A stretch of DNA of 64,000 nt from Roseibium sp. (lineage in GTDB: Bacteria; Pseudomonadota; Alphaproteobacteria; Rhizobiales; Stappiaceae), in contig JAEPNV010000002.1 of assembly GCA_017643215.1 (NCBI GenBank), forward strand, positions 248,001 through 312,000, given 5' to 3'. Both the position numbers and the translations under genes were made by a program. Below the pieces are notes generated by a model. It did no database searches and was not told the DNA's origin. It saw only the letters and a list, made by a program, of their open reading frames with translations. Below, piece after piece: positions 16,721 to 25,031 of the stretch (position 1 is the first letter of the stretch; each line of letters begins with the position of its first letter).

Positions 16721-17854
16721 ATGGCGCAGATCGCGGTCACACACGTCGGCTCGCTGCCGCGCACCCAAGAGGTGGTGGATTTCATTTTCGCGCGGGAGCA
16801 CCAAGATCCCTACGATCCGCCAGACTTCGACGCGGCGATGACAAGGGCCGTCTCGCAAACGGTGAAGCGGCAAGTCGATGCCGGCGTGACCATCGTCAGC
16901 GATGGCGAGACGTCCAAGATTTCATACGCCACCTATGTAAAAGACCGGTACACCGGGTTTTCCGGTGACGCCCCGCGCAACGCACCGGCTGACCTGAAGC
17001 TTTTTCCAAGCTTCTTGAAGCGCCTGGCCGAAAGCGGCGGCACGCCGAAATACGCGCGTCCCATGTGCACCGGCGAGGTCCGGTCCAAGGGCCAGGGCGA
17101 GTTGCAAAAGGATATCGCCAACCTGAAGGCGGCCATGGCCGAGCACAATGTCACGCGCGGCTTCATGAACGCGGCGTCTCCGGGGGTGATCTCGTTGTTT
17201 TTGCAGAACGACCATTACCCCTCACGAGAGGCGTATCTGGCGGCGCTCGCTGACGCCATGAAGGCGGAATACGAAACCATCGTCGCGGCCGGTCTGGATC
17301 TCCAGCTCGACTGCCCGGATCTGGCGCTCTCCCGGCATATGTTGTTTTCCGAGCTTTCCGACGATGACTTCATCAAGATCGCGGCGGCCCATGTCGAGGC
17401 GCTCAATCACGCCCTTGAGGACATCGATCCGGCCCGGGTGCGGGTCCATATCTGCTGGGGCAATTACGAAGGCCCGCATGTCTGCGACATCTCCATGGAC
17501 AAGGTGTTTTCGACGCTGATGGCAACGCGGGCGCGGTATGTTCTCTTTGAAACGTCCAATCCGCGCCATGCCCATGAGTGGACGGTGTTCCAGGATCGCA
17601 AGTCAGAGATCCCCGAGGACAAGGTTCTGATCCCCGGTGTGGTTGATACGACGACGAACTTCGTGGAACACCCGGATCTGGTGGCTCAGCGGCTCGACCG
17701 GTTTATTGATATCGTGGGGGCAGACCGGGTAATTGCAGGCTCCGACTGCGGGTTTGGGACCTTTGCCGGCTTTGGGGCCGTCGATCCGGACATTGCCTAT
17801 GCCAAGCTTGCAGCTCTTGCGGAAGGTGCCGCGATCGCCGGAGCGCGGGCGTGA
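16721..17854 (+). CDS. MetE-like zinc-dependent alkyl/methyl transferase family protein
   Basis: 377-residue TIM-barrel protein related to the C-terminal half of cobalamin-independent methionine synthase and to epoxyalkane:coenzyme M transferase. The thiol-activating zinc ligands of that family are all visible: His243 and Cys245 (HICWGN), Glu277 (FETSN) and Cys343 (GSDCGFGT). It lacks the N-terminal half of MetE, so it is not a stand-alone methionine synthase of the usual kind. Members activate a thiol to attack an alkyl group, or form or break a thioether. Sitting among catabolic genes, it may transfer a carbon unit from the substrate to a thiol; that is inference. Confidence 0.87.
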   Translation: MAQIAVTHVGSLPRTQEVVDFIFAREHQDPYDPPDFDAAMTRAVSQTVKRQVDAGVTIVSDGETSKISYATYVKDRYTGFSGDAPRNAPADLKLFPSFLKRLAESGGTPKYARPMCTGEVRSKGQGELQKDIANLKAAMAEHNVTRGFMNAASPGVISLFLQNDHYPSREAYLAALADAMKAEYETIVAAGLDLQLDCPDLALSRHMLFSELSDDDFIKIAAAHVEALNHALEDIDPARVRVHICWGNYEGPHVCDISMDKVFSTLMATRARYVLFETSNPRHAHEWTVFQDRKSEIPEDKVLIPGVVDTTTNFVEHPDLVAQRLDRFIDIVGADRVIAGSDCGFGTFAGFGAVDPDIAYAKLAALAEGAAIAGARA

Positions 17855-18546
17855 CGCCACTGGTCCTGATCCCGGGCATGATGTGCGATGCCCGGCTTTT
17901 TGGACCGCAAATCAATACCTTTTCCGGCACGCGGCCGATCCATCTGGCGCCGATCTGCGGCCGTGATAACGTGTCCGCGCTGGCGGCCGATGTCCTGGAA
18001 AAGGCACCGCCACGATTTGCCCTGGCGGGCCTTTCCATGGGCGGGATCATTGCGATGGAGATCCTGCATCAGGCGCCGGAGCGCGTCGAGCGCCTGTGCC
18101 TGATGGACACAAATCCGCTTGCCGAACGCGGCGAGGTGAAGGCGCGGCGCGAACCGCAAATAGACCAAGTGCGGGCCGGGCATCTGCGGGCGGTGATGCG
18201 CGATGAGTTGAAGCCGAACTACCTGGCGGACGGGCCGAACAAACAATCCGTGCTGGACCTGTGCATGGACATGGCGCTAGGGCTTGGACCGGATGTGTTT
18301 GAGCGGCAATTGCGCGCTTTGCAAACCCGTCCCGATCAGCAGGAAACCCTCAAGACCGTGTCCGTCCCAACCTTGATCTTGATGGGCGACCAGGACCTGC
18401 TGTGCCCCCGCGACCGGCACGAACTGATGCACAAGCTGATCGCTTCGTCGTCGTTTCAGATCATCGCCGAGGCCGGTCACCTGCCGACGCTTGAACAACC
18501 GGAGGCCGTCAACGCGGCTTTCGAGGCGTGGTTCGCGATGTCATGA
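17851..18546 (+). CDS. alpha/beta hydrolase
   Basis: 231-residue alpha/beta-fold hydrolase. The nucleophile elbow GLSMGG, an oxyanion-hole region near LIPGMMCD, an acid in MGDQDLLCP and the histidine in EAGHLPTLEQP give a complete Ser-Asp-His triad. The family cleaves esters, thioesters, C-C bonds or lactones. The start is a GTG overlapping the upstream stop (GTGA). It is the last gene of the cluster; a nested hairpin follows. Confidence 0.9.
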   Translation: MTPLVLIPGMMCDARLFGPQINTFSGTRPIHLAPICGRDNVSALAADVLEKAPPRFALAGLSMGGIIAMEILHQAPERVERLCLMDTNPLAERGEVKARREPQIDQVRAGHLRAVMRDELKPNYLADGPNKQSVLDLCMDMALGLGPDVFERQLRALQTRPDQQETLKTVSVPTLILMGDQDLLCPRDRHELMHKLIASSSFQIIAEAGHLPTLEQPEAVNAAFEAWFAMS

Positions 18547-18606
18547 CCGGCGATTTGGTGCCGAGTTGATCCGCCGGCGCGGACGCCGGCGTTGTTCGGC
18601 CATTTG

Positions 18607-18642
18607 AACGGGACAAATACGGACCCAATGTCCGATCCCGTT
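18607..18642. terminator. nested inverted repeat between convergent genes
   Basis: AACGGGA (18607-18613) pairs with TCCCGTT (18636-18642), and inside it CGGAC pairs with GTCCG (18620-18634). It sits between convergent genes ending at 18546 and 18648. There is no T run, so termination by this hairpin is only suggested. Confidence 0.4.
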
Positions 18643-18647
18643 GAGTC

Positions 18648-19061
18648 TTATTCGCTGATCTTTTTGGCGTCCCGGGTCGTGATGCTGCCAAGATAGGACA
18701 GGATGAAGTCCTGGACGGTCCGGTCCTGAATGCCCACATGCCGCATCTTCGTGCCCGGCAAAAATCCGGTATTGTCCTCCATCCAGGCGCGCAGCGCCGC
18801 CGGCGTCCACACAATGCCGGAGGCGGCCAATGCGACCGAATAGTCATAGTCCGGGTAGGTCCCAGCTCCGCGGCCGATGATGTTTTCCAAGGGCGGGCCG
18901 TAACTGGCGTGGTCCGTATCGGGCGCATGGCAGCGCCGGCACTCTTGCTTGTAGAGCATTTCCCCGGCCATGACCTTGGCATCCTCGAAGACATCTAATG
19001 CATGGGCCGGCCCGATTGAAAACAGGGCGCAGGCGGCGAGAACCGACAGCCGGACTGACAT
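18648..19061 (-). CDS. periplasmic class I cytochrome c
   Basis: 137-residue monohaem cytochrome with a Sec signal (about 1-21). The haem is attached at Cys41-x-x-Cys44-His45 (CRRCH), and Met106 in LPGTKMRHVG is the likely sixth ligand, which gives a c2/c552-type electron carrier. It is transcribed away from the NosR-like gene. In the PQQ-oxidation locus it could accept electrons from the dehydrogenase or from the PedF-like cytochrome and pass them to an oxidase; no oxidase gene is nearby, so the partner is inferred. Confidence 0.9.
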   Translation of the reverse strand: MSVRLSVLAACALFSIGPAHALDVFEDAKVMAGEMLYKQECRRCHAPDTDHASYGPPLENIIGRGAGTYPDYDYSVALAASGIVWTPAALRAWMEDNTGFLPGTKMRHVGIQDRTVQDFILSYLGSITTRDAKKISE

Positions 19062-19236
19062 GAATTTGCTCCTCTCCCGGAGCAGTCTGTGTCCATACGG
19101 AAGCGGACACCCTGCTCGAAGGCTTTCAAATCGATCAACTTTCGGCCGCTCAGTCCAATTCGATTAAAAAGCCGTTGATCTGGACCGGAAGAGTGAACGC
19201 CGGTGGCAGCGTCACAACTTTGATCTGGGTCAATTG

Positions 19237-19251
19237 CGGCTTTGGCCTTTC
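19237..19251 (+). promoter_or_regulatory. 15-mer shared with the PQQ dehydrogenase promoter
   Basis: CGGCTTTGGCCTTTC, identical to 33792-33806, about 95-110 bases before the chosen start of the NosR-like gene. Both copies have CAATT just upstream (CAATTG here, CAATTCTC there). This suggests a common promoter element for the two transcripts. Which protein reads it is unknown. Confidence 0.55.
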
Positions 19252-19344
19252 GTGCATAGCGCGCCCGGCGAGGCCTGCCGCCCACACGCAGCTTTGATCG
19301 AAAGGACAGTTGCCAGACGCCGGCTGGCCGGAAAAACTTATACA

Positions 19345-21426
19345 ATGAGAGGGGTTTCAGGGATTGGCCAAGCTGTCGTCGGCAAGGCCATCGCACTCAT
19401 GTCTGCCGCGTTTCTGCTTGCCGGGTTGGCAACGGCGCAAGAGCTCGACCGGGCCGGGGCCGCATTGCTGATCGAGCCGCCCTACCAAATCGGCGATCAG
19501 CTCCCGGACGGCTCCTTCGAGCTGCACAATCTCGATGGCCGGCTGGCCGGTTATGCGTTTGAGACCCTGCCGATCGCGCCGCTGCCGGGATTTTCCGGCG
19601 CGCCCATCAACCTGTTCGTCAGCCTGACGCTGGACGGGCGGCTCATCGACGTGGAGCTTTTGTCCCACAACGAGCCGATCTTCGTGTCCGGGCTGGGTGA
19701 AGCCCCGTTTCAGGCGTTCATCGCCCAGTATCGCGGCCACTCGATCACCGACAGTCTGGTGATCGGCGTGCCTTACGGAGATCAGGGAACGGGCAGCTCG
19801 CTCGTCTATCTGGACGGCGTCACCAAAGCGACGGCCAGCGTTCGGATTGCGCATGAAAGCCTGTTGGCGGCGGCCTTCAAAATCGCGCGGGATAAATTGC
19901 AGGGCATTGGCGGTGGCGCGGCCGCCCAGCCGGACCTCAATTATCTGGAACCGCTGACTTGGGCGGAATTGGTGTCGCAGGGATTGGCAAGCCGACGTCT
20001 GGTCCCCAATGCGGAAGTCGATCGGGCTTTCGCCGGGTCCCTGTGGGCCGATGATGATCCGGGAGCCAAAGACACGCCCGCCGCGCCTTTCCTCGATCTT
20101 TGGGTGATTGATCTTGGACCTCCGTCAATCGCCGCGGCTGTCCTGGAGCCGGAAAGCCTGAACCAACTTGACCAGTTTCGTGAACTCTCGCCCGATGACG
20201 AGCCATTGCTGGTCATCGACGCCGGACGACACGGCCTGGTGACAGACGAGTTTGTCCGCAACACCAGCCCCGACTTGATCACGGCATCTCAGGATGGTCT
20301 TCCGATCGCGCTGCGTGACGCGGATCTTGATGTGGAATTGAAAGACGGCGTTCCGGAGGGAACCGCGATGATCCTGCGCACCGACCGGCGGCTTGGCTTC
20401 GATCCCACCCGGCCGTGGGAGCTTTCCGTTCGGGCCGTCCGGGAACATGGTTTTTTCCGGCCTGAGATTGGCACCGTCGATTTTGCGCTCACGCACCAAA
20501 CCGATGCGCGGTTTTTTCAAACAAACACTCCGGCAGCGCCGGTCCCGGTCTGGCGGCAGGCTGTCGAAAACCGCCTTGCCGACCTGTCGGTTCTGGCCGG
20601 CGGATTGGCTGCGCTTGTCCCGCTGCTGTTGTTCGCGCAGTCCGGTTTGGCCGGCCAGAAGCACTATACAGCGGTCCGGCTTGGCGTTCTGGCGCTGGTG
20701 ATCGGCTTTATCGGCTGGTGGGGGCAGGGGCAGTTGTCCATCACGACCGTGCTTGGTGTGCTGCGGGCCATCGTAGACGGGCAGAGCCTCGCGTTCCTCC
20801 TTTATGATCCCTTTTCGCTGTTGATCTGGGCGGTCGTGATCCTGTCCTTCCTCGCCTGGGGACGCGGATTGTTTTGCGGGTGGCTTTGCCCATTCGGCGC
20901 CATGCAGGAATTCGCCCACCATGCCGGCCGCCGTCTCGGGCTGCCGCAAATCCGTGTTCCGGACCGCGTCGACCGGGTCCTTGTGATGGTCAAGTACGGT
21001 GTGCTCGCCGGTCTTGTCGGACTTGCCTTTGGCTCGCCGGCCGCCCTCGACGCGGCCGTTGAAGTTGAACCGTTCAAGACCGCGGTGACGACGTTCTTTT
21101 GGCGCGAATGGTATTATGTCGCCTACGCTGCGTTCTGGCTGTTGCTGGGTATGGTGTTTTTCAAGGGGTTTTGCCGATATGTCTGCCCCTTGGGCGCTGT
21201 AATGGCGATCGGCGGCTTCCTCAGGCTGCGCCAGTGGATCCCGCGCCGCGACGCATGCGGCAGCCCGTGCCAGCTCTGCCGCGTCAAATGTAATTACAAT
21301 GCGATCAAGCCATCTGGCGCGATCCGGTATGACGAATGTTTCCAATGCCTTGACTGCGTGACTATTCACGACGATCCGAAACAGTGCGTGCCATTGGTGT
21401 TGGCCGGCCGGGGGCGTCCGATATGA
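19345..21426 (+). CDS. NosR/NirI-like membrane flavoprotein with 4Fe-4S centres
   Basis: 693-residue membrane electron-transfer protein. A signal-like segment at the N-terminus is followed by a periplasmic FMN-binding domain with the flavinylation motif DGVTKAT (157-163, acceptor Thr163). A long periplasmic region comes next, then five or so membrane segments with CGWLCPFGA and FCRYVCPLGA motifs, and C-terminal 4Fe-4S cysteine clusters (CGSPCQLCRVKC and CFQCLDC). True NosR serves nitrous-oxide reductase; no nos gene is here and the neighbours are PQQ-oxidation genes, so a redox role in that system is more likely. The start at 19345 is uncertain; no strong ribosome site is visible. Confidence 0.88.
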   Translation: MRGVSGIGQAVVGKAIALMSAAFLLAGLATAQELDRAGAALLIEPPYQIGDQLPDGSFELHNLDGRLAGYAFETLPIAPLPGFSGAPINLFVSLTLDGRLIDVELLSHNEPIFVSGLGEAPFQAFIAQYRGHSITDSLVIGVPYGDQGTGSSLVYLDGVTKATASVRIAHESLLAAAFKIARDKLQGIGGGAAAQPDLNYLEPLTWAELVSQGLASRRLVPNAEVDRAFAGSLWADDDPGAKDTPAAPFLDLWVIDLGPPSIAAAVLEPESLNQLDQFRELSPDDEPLLVIDAGRHGLVTDEFVRNTSPDLITASQDGLPIALRDADLDVELKDGVPEGTAMILRTDRRLGFDPTRPWELSVRAVREHGFFRPEIGTVDFALTHQTDARFFQTNTPAAPVPVWRQAVENRLADLSVLAGGLAALVPLLLFAQSGLAGQKHYTAVRLGVLALVIGFIGWWGQGQLSITTVLGVLRAIVDGQSLAFLLYDPFSLLIWAVVILSFLAWGRGLFCGWLCPFGAMQEFAHHAGRRLGLPQIRVPDRVDRVLVMVKYGVLAGLVGLAFGSPAALDAAVEVEPFKTAVTTFFWREWYYVAYAAFWLLLGMVFFKGFCRYVCPLGAVMAIGGFLRLRQWIPRRDACGSPCQLCRVKCNYNAIKPSGAIRYDECFQCLDCVTIHDDPKQCVPLVLAGRGRPI

Positions 21427-22349
21427 CCGTGTCGCGGCGCCGGTTCGTCCAGATTATCGCCGGCTGCGCACTTGCCGGACCCGTTCCGGCCGCTGGCAAG
21501 AGCGAACCCCTCAAATGGCGCGGCCGCGCGCTTGGCGTACGGGCGGAGATCTCTGTTCACACCGGCAATCCGGTGCGGGCAAGAACGGCACTCGCCGCCG
21601 CGACCGACACGATCCGGCGAATGGAGCGGCTGTTTTCACTCTATGAACCGGCGTCGGCCCTCCTATGGCTCAACCAGACGGGCCATCTGTCAATGCCGCC
21701 GGAATTCGCCCGGCTGGTCGGCGCTTGCGACGAGATCCACGAATGGACAAAGGGACTATTCGACCCAACCGTGCAGCCGCTGATGGTCGCACTGGCGGCC
21801 GGTGCCGGAGACATCGATGGAGACACCGCCGCGCGGTTGTCGGATTTGGTTGGATGGCAGAAAGTCCTGCGCGACGGGCCGGTGCTGCGGTTCGCCAAAC
21901 CTGGCATGGCACTGACCTTCAACGGGATCGCGCAAGGATTTGCCACTGACAGGGTGACCGAGACACTGGCCGCCCATGGTTTTGACCGCTGCCTGGTTTC
22001 GATTGGTGAGTACCGGGCCGGATCCGATCCGGCCCGGATCGGGATCGCGGGGCAGGGTGATCGGTTGCTTGACCAAGTCGACCTCAAAAACGCCGCGCTC
22101 GCAACATCTTCACCCACGGGCACAGCCTTCCGAAACGGCAGAGGTCATATCGTTCGGCCGGATCTTGCACTTGATCGTGGCGTTTGGCGGTCGGTGACCG
22201 TTGAAGCTGAAACGGCGACGATCGCCGATGGAATATCAACCGCGCTCGCTTTGGCGCCTGACCGGCGGCTTGCGGACAGCCTTTTGAAGCAGCAAAGTGT
22301 CCGCCGCGTGTGGCTTGAAAACGCCAGCGGGGCGTTCATCCGCCTGTAG
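21423..22349 (+). CDS. FAD:protein FMN transferase (ApbE family)
   Basis: 308-residue flavin transferase that moves FMN from FAD onto a threonine of a target protein outside the cytoplasm. A twin-arginine signal (SRRRFVQ) stands at the N-terminus. Typical ApbE blocks follow: MERLFSLYEPASALLWLN, GLFDPTVQPL, LTFNGIAQGFATDRV and, late, TATIADGISTALAL. It overlaps the NosR-like stop by four bases, and that protein has the acceptor motif DGVTKAT, so the two are very probably enzyme and substrate. The family's usual TRGVG-like pocket is partly altered (SIGEYRAGS). Confidence 0.9.
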   Translation: MTVSRRRFVQIIAGCALAGPVPAAGKSEPLKWRGRALGVRAEISVHTGNPVRARTALAAATDTIRRMERLFSLYEPASALLWLNQTGHLSMPPEFARLVGACDEIHEWTKGLFDPTVQPLMVALAAGAGDIDGDTAARLSDLVGWQKVLRDGPVLRFAKPGMALTFNGIAQGFATDRVTETLAAHGFDRCLVSIGEYRAGSDPARIGIAGQGDRLLDQVDLKNAALATSSPTGTAFRNGRGHIVRPDLALDRGVWRSVTVEAETATIADGISTALALAPDRRLADSLLKQQSVRRVWLENASGAFIRL

Positions 22350-22362
22350 CGGAAGCCTGCGT

Positions 22363-23322
22363 TCAGTTGCCGAGCGGCAAGGCTTCACGTTCGATCTGAG
22401 GATAAAGATGGGCCACGGACCTATGGAATTCCTGCGGCATGGCACCCATGCCGGCGAATTCGGGCGGCAATTCGCTTGCCATGATCTCGACCATGTCCAG
22501 CCCCTCTAAAGCCGCGTCTTCAAGCGTCGCCTCGAGCCAGTCGAGATAGGCGCGCGTTTGGGTCAGGGACTGGCCGGACCTGTCAAGGGGACCGTGGCCG
22601 GGCAGGATCGCGGCGGCATCGATGCCTTCAAGGGTTGACAGCGCCGCGCGCCAGGCATCCAGATCCGCATGCGGCGTCGTGGGCGCGCGGTTCAAGAAGG
22701 CAAGATCTCCTGCGATCAACGTGCCGGTCTTTTGGTCCAAAAGTGCCAGATCCGCGCCCGTGTGCCCCGAAAGCGGCAGGGTCTGGAACGTTCGGCCGCC
22801 GATTTCCAAAAGACTGCTGGCGATGTCTGCGTTTGGCGGAACGGGCTCGGTGCCGCGCATCCAGTCGCCGAGCAGGCGGTACATGTTGTCGGCAAATCCG
22901 TCGCCTTCGCTTGCGGCCAGCGCGCGGGTCTCCGGCAAGGCGTGGATCGGCGTGGCACCAAACACCTGATTGCCGAAAAAATGATCGGGATGATGGTGCG
23001 TAATGACAATGGCTGTGACGCCGCGCCCGTTCAGGCCGCGGGCCACTTCGAGCAACGCTTCGCCATACCTTCGGGACGGTCCGGTATCGACGATGACGAT
23101 GCCAGTGCCGGTCTCGATCAAGGCGCAATTGACGATGGCGCCGCCATTTTCCGACGTGAAATACTCGGTCGATCCTTCGATCATCCAAAGCCCGTCGGCC
23201 ACCTGAACCGGGCTGAGGTCATAGGCCTTCTTGGGGGCCGCGAACACGGCAGCGGACGGGGCACACACCATCGCGCCCGTCCCAGCCGTTCCAGCCAGGA
23301 ACGATCGGCGGGACAGGTTCAT
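22363..23322 (-). CDS. quinoprotein-relay zinc metallohydrolase (SoxH-like)
   Basis: 319-residue exported metallo-beta-lactamase-fold protein. The twin-arginine signal is SRRSFLA; the metal site is THHHPDHFFGN, with further ligands in SGHTGADL, AGDLAF and LPGHGP. It resembles the MBL protein regularly encoded beside the SoxYZ-like carrier in PQQ-dehydrogenase loci. The reaction is not established; a hydrolase acting on a carrier-bound species has been proposed by analogy with thiosulphate oxidation. Its start overlaps the carrier gene's stop by four bases. Confidence 0.88.
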   Translation of the reverse strand: MNLSRRSFLAGTAGTGAMVCAPSAAVFAAPKKAYDLSPVQVADGLWMIEGSTEYFTSENGGAIVNCALIETGTGIVIVDTGPSRRYGEALLEVARGLNGRGVTAIVITHHHPDHFFGNQVFGATPIHALPETRALAASEGDGFADNMYRLLGDWMRGTEPVPPNADIASSLLEIGGRTFQTLPLSGHTGADLALLDQKTGTLIAGDLAFLNRAPTTPHADLDAWRAALSTLEGIDAAAILPGHGPLDRSGQSLTQTRAYLDWLEATLEDAALEGLDMVEIMASELPPEFAGMGAMPQEFHRSVAHLYPQIEREALPLGN

Positions 23323-24101
23323 TGGCTGACAACGGCGCTGATCAAAGCATCGATTTCATTGCCGTTGTTGTCCCGGCCTTCGACGCGCACTTCGGAACCA
23401 AGCGCGCCATCGGGGAAATAAAACGTGAAGGCGGGGTCTTCATTCACCGGTTCATAAAGTTCCAGCCGGGCGAGTTTTTCCTTTGTGGCTTCGTTCGCGA
23501 GTTCCAGATCCTCGATGATGAAGATTGGAATACCGTCGGCAAGCCCCGTATCCATCGGATGGTCAACAACCATACGGACCCTGCCGCGATCCGGCCAGAC
23601 CCGGCCGTAGACCTTGCCGAGATGCTCTTCCCAGTCGTCGGATGCATAAGCGGCCGCGGGCGCCGAACATCCGCCACCGGCCGCATCAATGACCGTCGAA
23701 CCGATATGCCAGACACCATCTCCGGTTTGGACAGCCGCGCGTACGGGTGTTGCCTGATCAATCTTGAACCGGAACGAGATCTTCGGCTCCGCCTGTTCCG
23801 GCCAGTAGGTCAGGATCTTCGGGATCGGCCCGTAGTCGACTAGGAACACCATTTGCTGGACGTCTTCCAACGCTGTTGCATCGACGAGCACAGGAACGTT
23901 GAAGCTGTCTTCGGCGGAGGCGGGCGCACTTACGATCACCCGGTCGTCGAATTCAATCTTTTCCGGATCGCCCAAGAGGTTCTTTTGATGATAGGACCAC
24001 ATGCCCGATTGCAGCGGATCGGAGAGGGGGGTTCGCGGTTCATCCAGCGCCAGAGCCGGAGCGGACAACAAGACCGCCGCCATCAAATACACGCTTTTCA
24101 T
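23319..24101 (-). CDS. quinoprotein dehydrogenase-associated SoxYZ-like carrier
   Basis: 260-residue periplasmic fusion of a SoxY-like and a SoxZ-like domain after a Sec signal (about 1-18). The cysteine in AAGGGCSAPA, at the end of the SoxY-like half, corresponds to the swinging-arm cysteine of SoxY that carries intermediates. The SoxZ-like half follows (DDWEEHLGKVYGRVW onwards, with MVVDHPMDTGLAD). Such fusions are typical of PQQ-alcohol loci; their cargo is unknown. It lies 9 bases after the XoxJ-like gene in one leftward operon. Confidence 0.88.
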   Translation of the reverse strand: MKSVYLMAAVLLSAPALALDEPRTPLSDPLQSGMWSYHQKNLLGDPEKIEFDDRVIVSAPASAEDSFNVPVLVDATALEDVQQMVFLVDYGPIPKILTYWPEQAEPKISFRFKIDQATPVRAAVQTGDGVWHIGSTVIDAAGGGCSAPAAAYASDDWEEHLGKVYGRVWPDRGRVRMVVDHPMDTGLADGIPIFIIEDLELANEATKEKLARLELYEPVNEDPAFTFYFPDGALGSEVRVEGRDNNGNEIDALISAVVSQ

Positions 24102-24110
24102 GTGCGCCTC

Positions 24111-25031
24111 CTACCAGTCCGGCTTGGTGTATGTCAGGCCGTGACGCGCGAAGATCTCCGCCATCCGGCCGTCCTCCACGGCATATCGGATGGCATCATC
24201 GGCCGCGTAAGACAGCGGCCGCCAATTATGCCTTACGGCAATGCCCAAAGTCCAACTGGACCTGGAAAGTCCGGGAAACGGCGGAATGTGGATGTCCATC
24301 TCCTCCGTGCGCCCGTGTTCAAGCTGGGACAGCGGACCCATCACCGCCATCACTTCACCGGCGGCAAGGCCCGCCATGGCGTCTTCCGGCGTGTCGTACC
24401 GGCGCATGTTCGGAATGATCTGTCCGCGTGCGAAACTGGACAGGTAAAAGTCGGACAATGTGTCGTTTTCCACGCCGACGGTGTCGAACCGGAAGTAGGC
24501 CGGCAAGGGCGGGCCGTCCGGGTAGTCGTCGGTCCGATAGGCGATGGCCAGCTGTTCGGTGTAGTAGTGGCCGTTCAGGACAACCTGCTCGTTGCGGCAA
24601 CCAAGTTCCCGGTCATAGGGAATGTGCAGCATGACATTCGCGATCTGGCCGCCGAGCAGTTTGCCGCGCCAGACATTGTTGCGCAGATCACCATCCACGT
24701 TCTCATCGGCCGCCGTGACAATGAACCGGGCCTCCACGCCAAGATCCTCGGCAATCAGCCGGCCGACATCGATGTCGACACCCTTGAGGACACCTTTTTC
24801 CTTATAGGAAAATGGCGCGAAATCCTCATAGACGGCGAAGCGGATGAAGCCGCGATCCTGGATGTCGTCCAGGCTTTGGCCGACGATGTCGCGGCCCACA
24901 TTTTGCGGCTTGCGCTCGGCATCCTGGCCGAATTTCACGTTCGCGCAGTTTTGCGCAAGCGCGGAACCGCCGGTCCAAAGACCGGCGGCCAAAACCACTG
25001 CCGCGATGATCGGGTGCCGGGAACTGAGCAT
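24111..25031 (-). CDS. MoxJ/XoxJ-like periplasmic binding protein
   Basis: 306-residue periplasmic protein of the family 3 solute-binding fold that accompanies PQQ alcohol dehydrogenases. Signal peptide at 1-26 (ALAQNC cleavage region). Conserved blocks are FIRFAVYEDFAPFSYKEKGVLKGVDIDVGRLIAEDLGV and VRHNWRPLSYAADDAIRYAVEDGRM. XoxJ/MoxJ are thought to help activate the dehydrogenase rather than bind a transported solute. It overlaps the upstream cytochrome stop by one base (TAATG). Confidence 0.9.
   Translation of the reverse strand: MLSSRHPIIAAVVLAAGLWTGGSALAQNCANVKFGQDAERKPQNVGRDIVGQSLDDIQDRGFIRFAVYEDFAPFSYKEKGVLKGVDIDVGRLIAEDLGVEARFIVTAADENVDGDLRNNVWRGKLLGGQIANVMLHIPYDRELGCRNEQVVLNGHYYTEQLAIAYRTDDYPDGPPLPAYFRFDTVGVENDTLSDFYLSSFARGQIIPNMRRYDTPEDAMAGLAAGEVMAVMGPLSQLEHGRTEEMDIHIPPFPGLSRSSWTLGIAVRHNWRPLSYAADDAIRYAVEDGRMAEIFARHGLTYTKPDW

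Noticed and set aside
16721..17854. Naming the zinc enzyme as methionine synthase MetE
   Set aside because: It lacks the N-terminal half of MetE and lies in a catabolic operon; only the catalytic barrel is shared.
19345..21426. Assigning the membrane flavoprotein as NosR of denitrification
   Set aside because: No nosZ, nosD, nosF, nosY or nosL is present; the neighbours are PQQ-oxidation genes.
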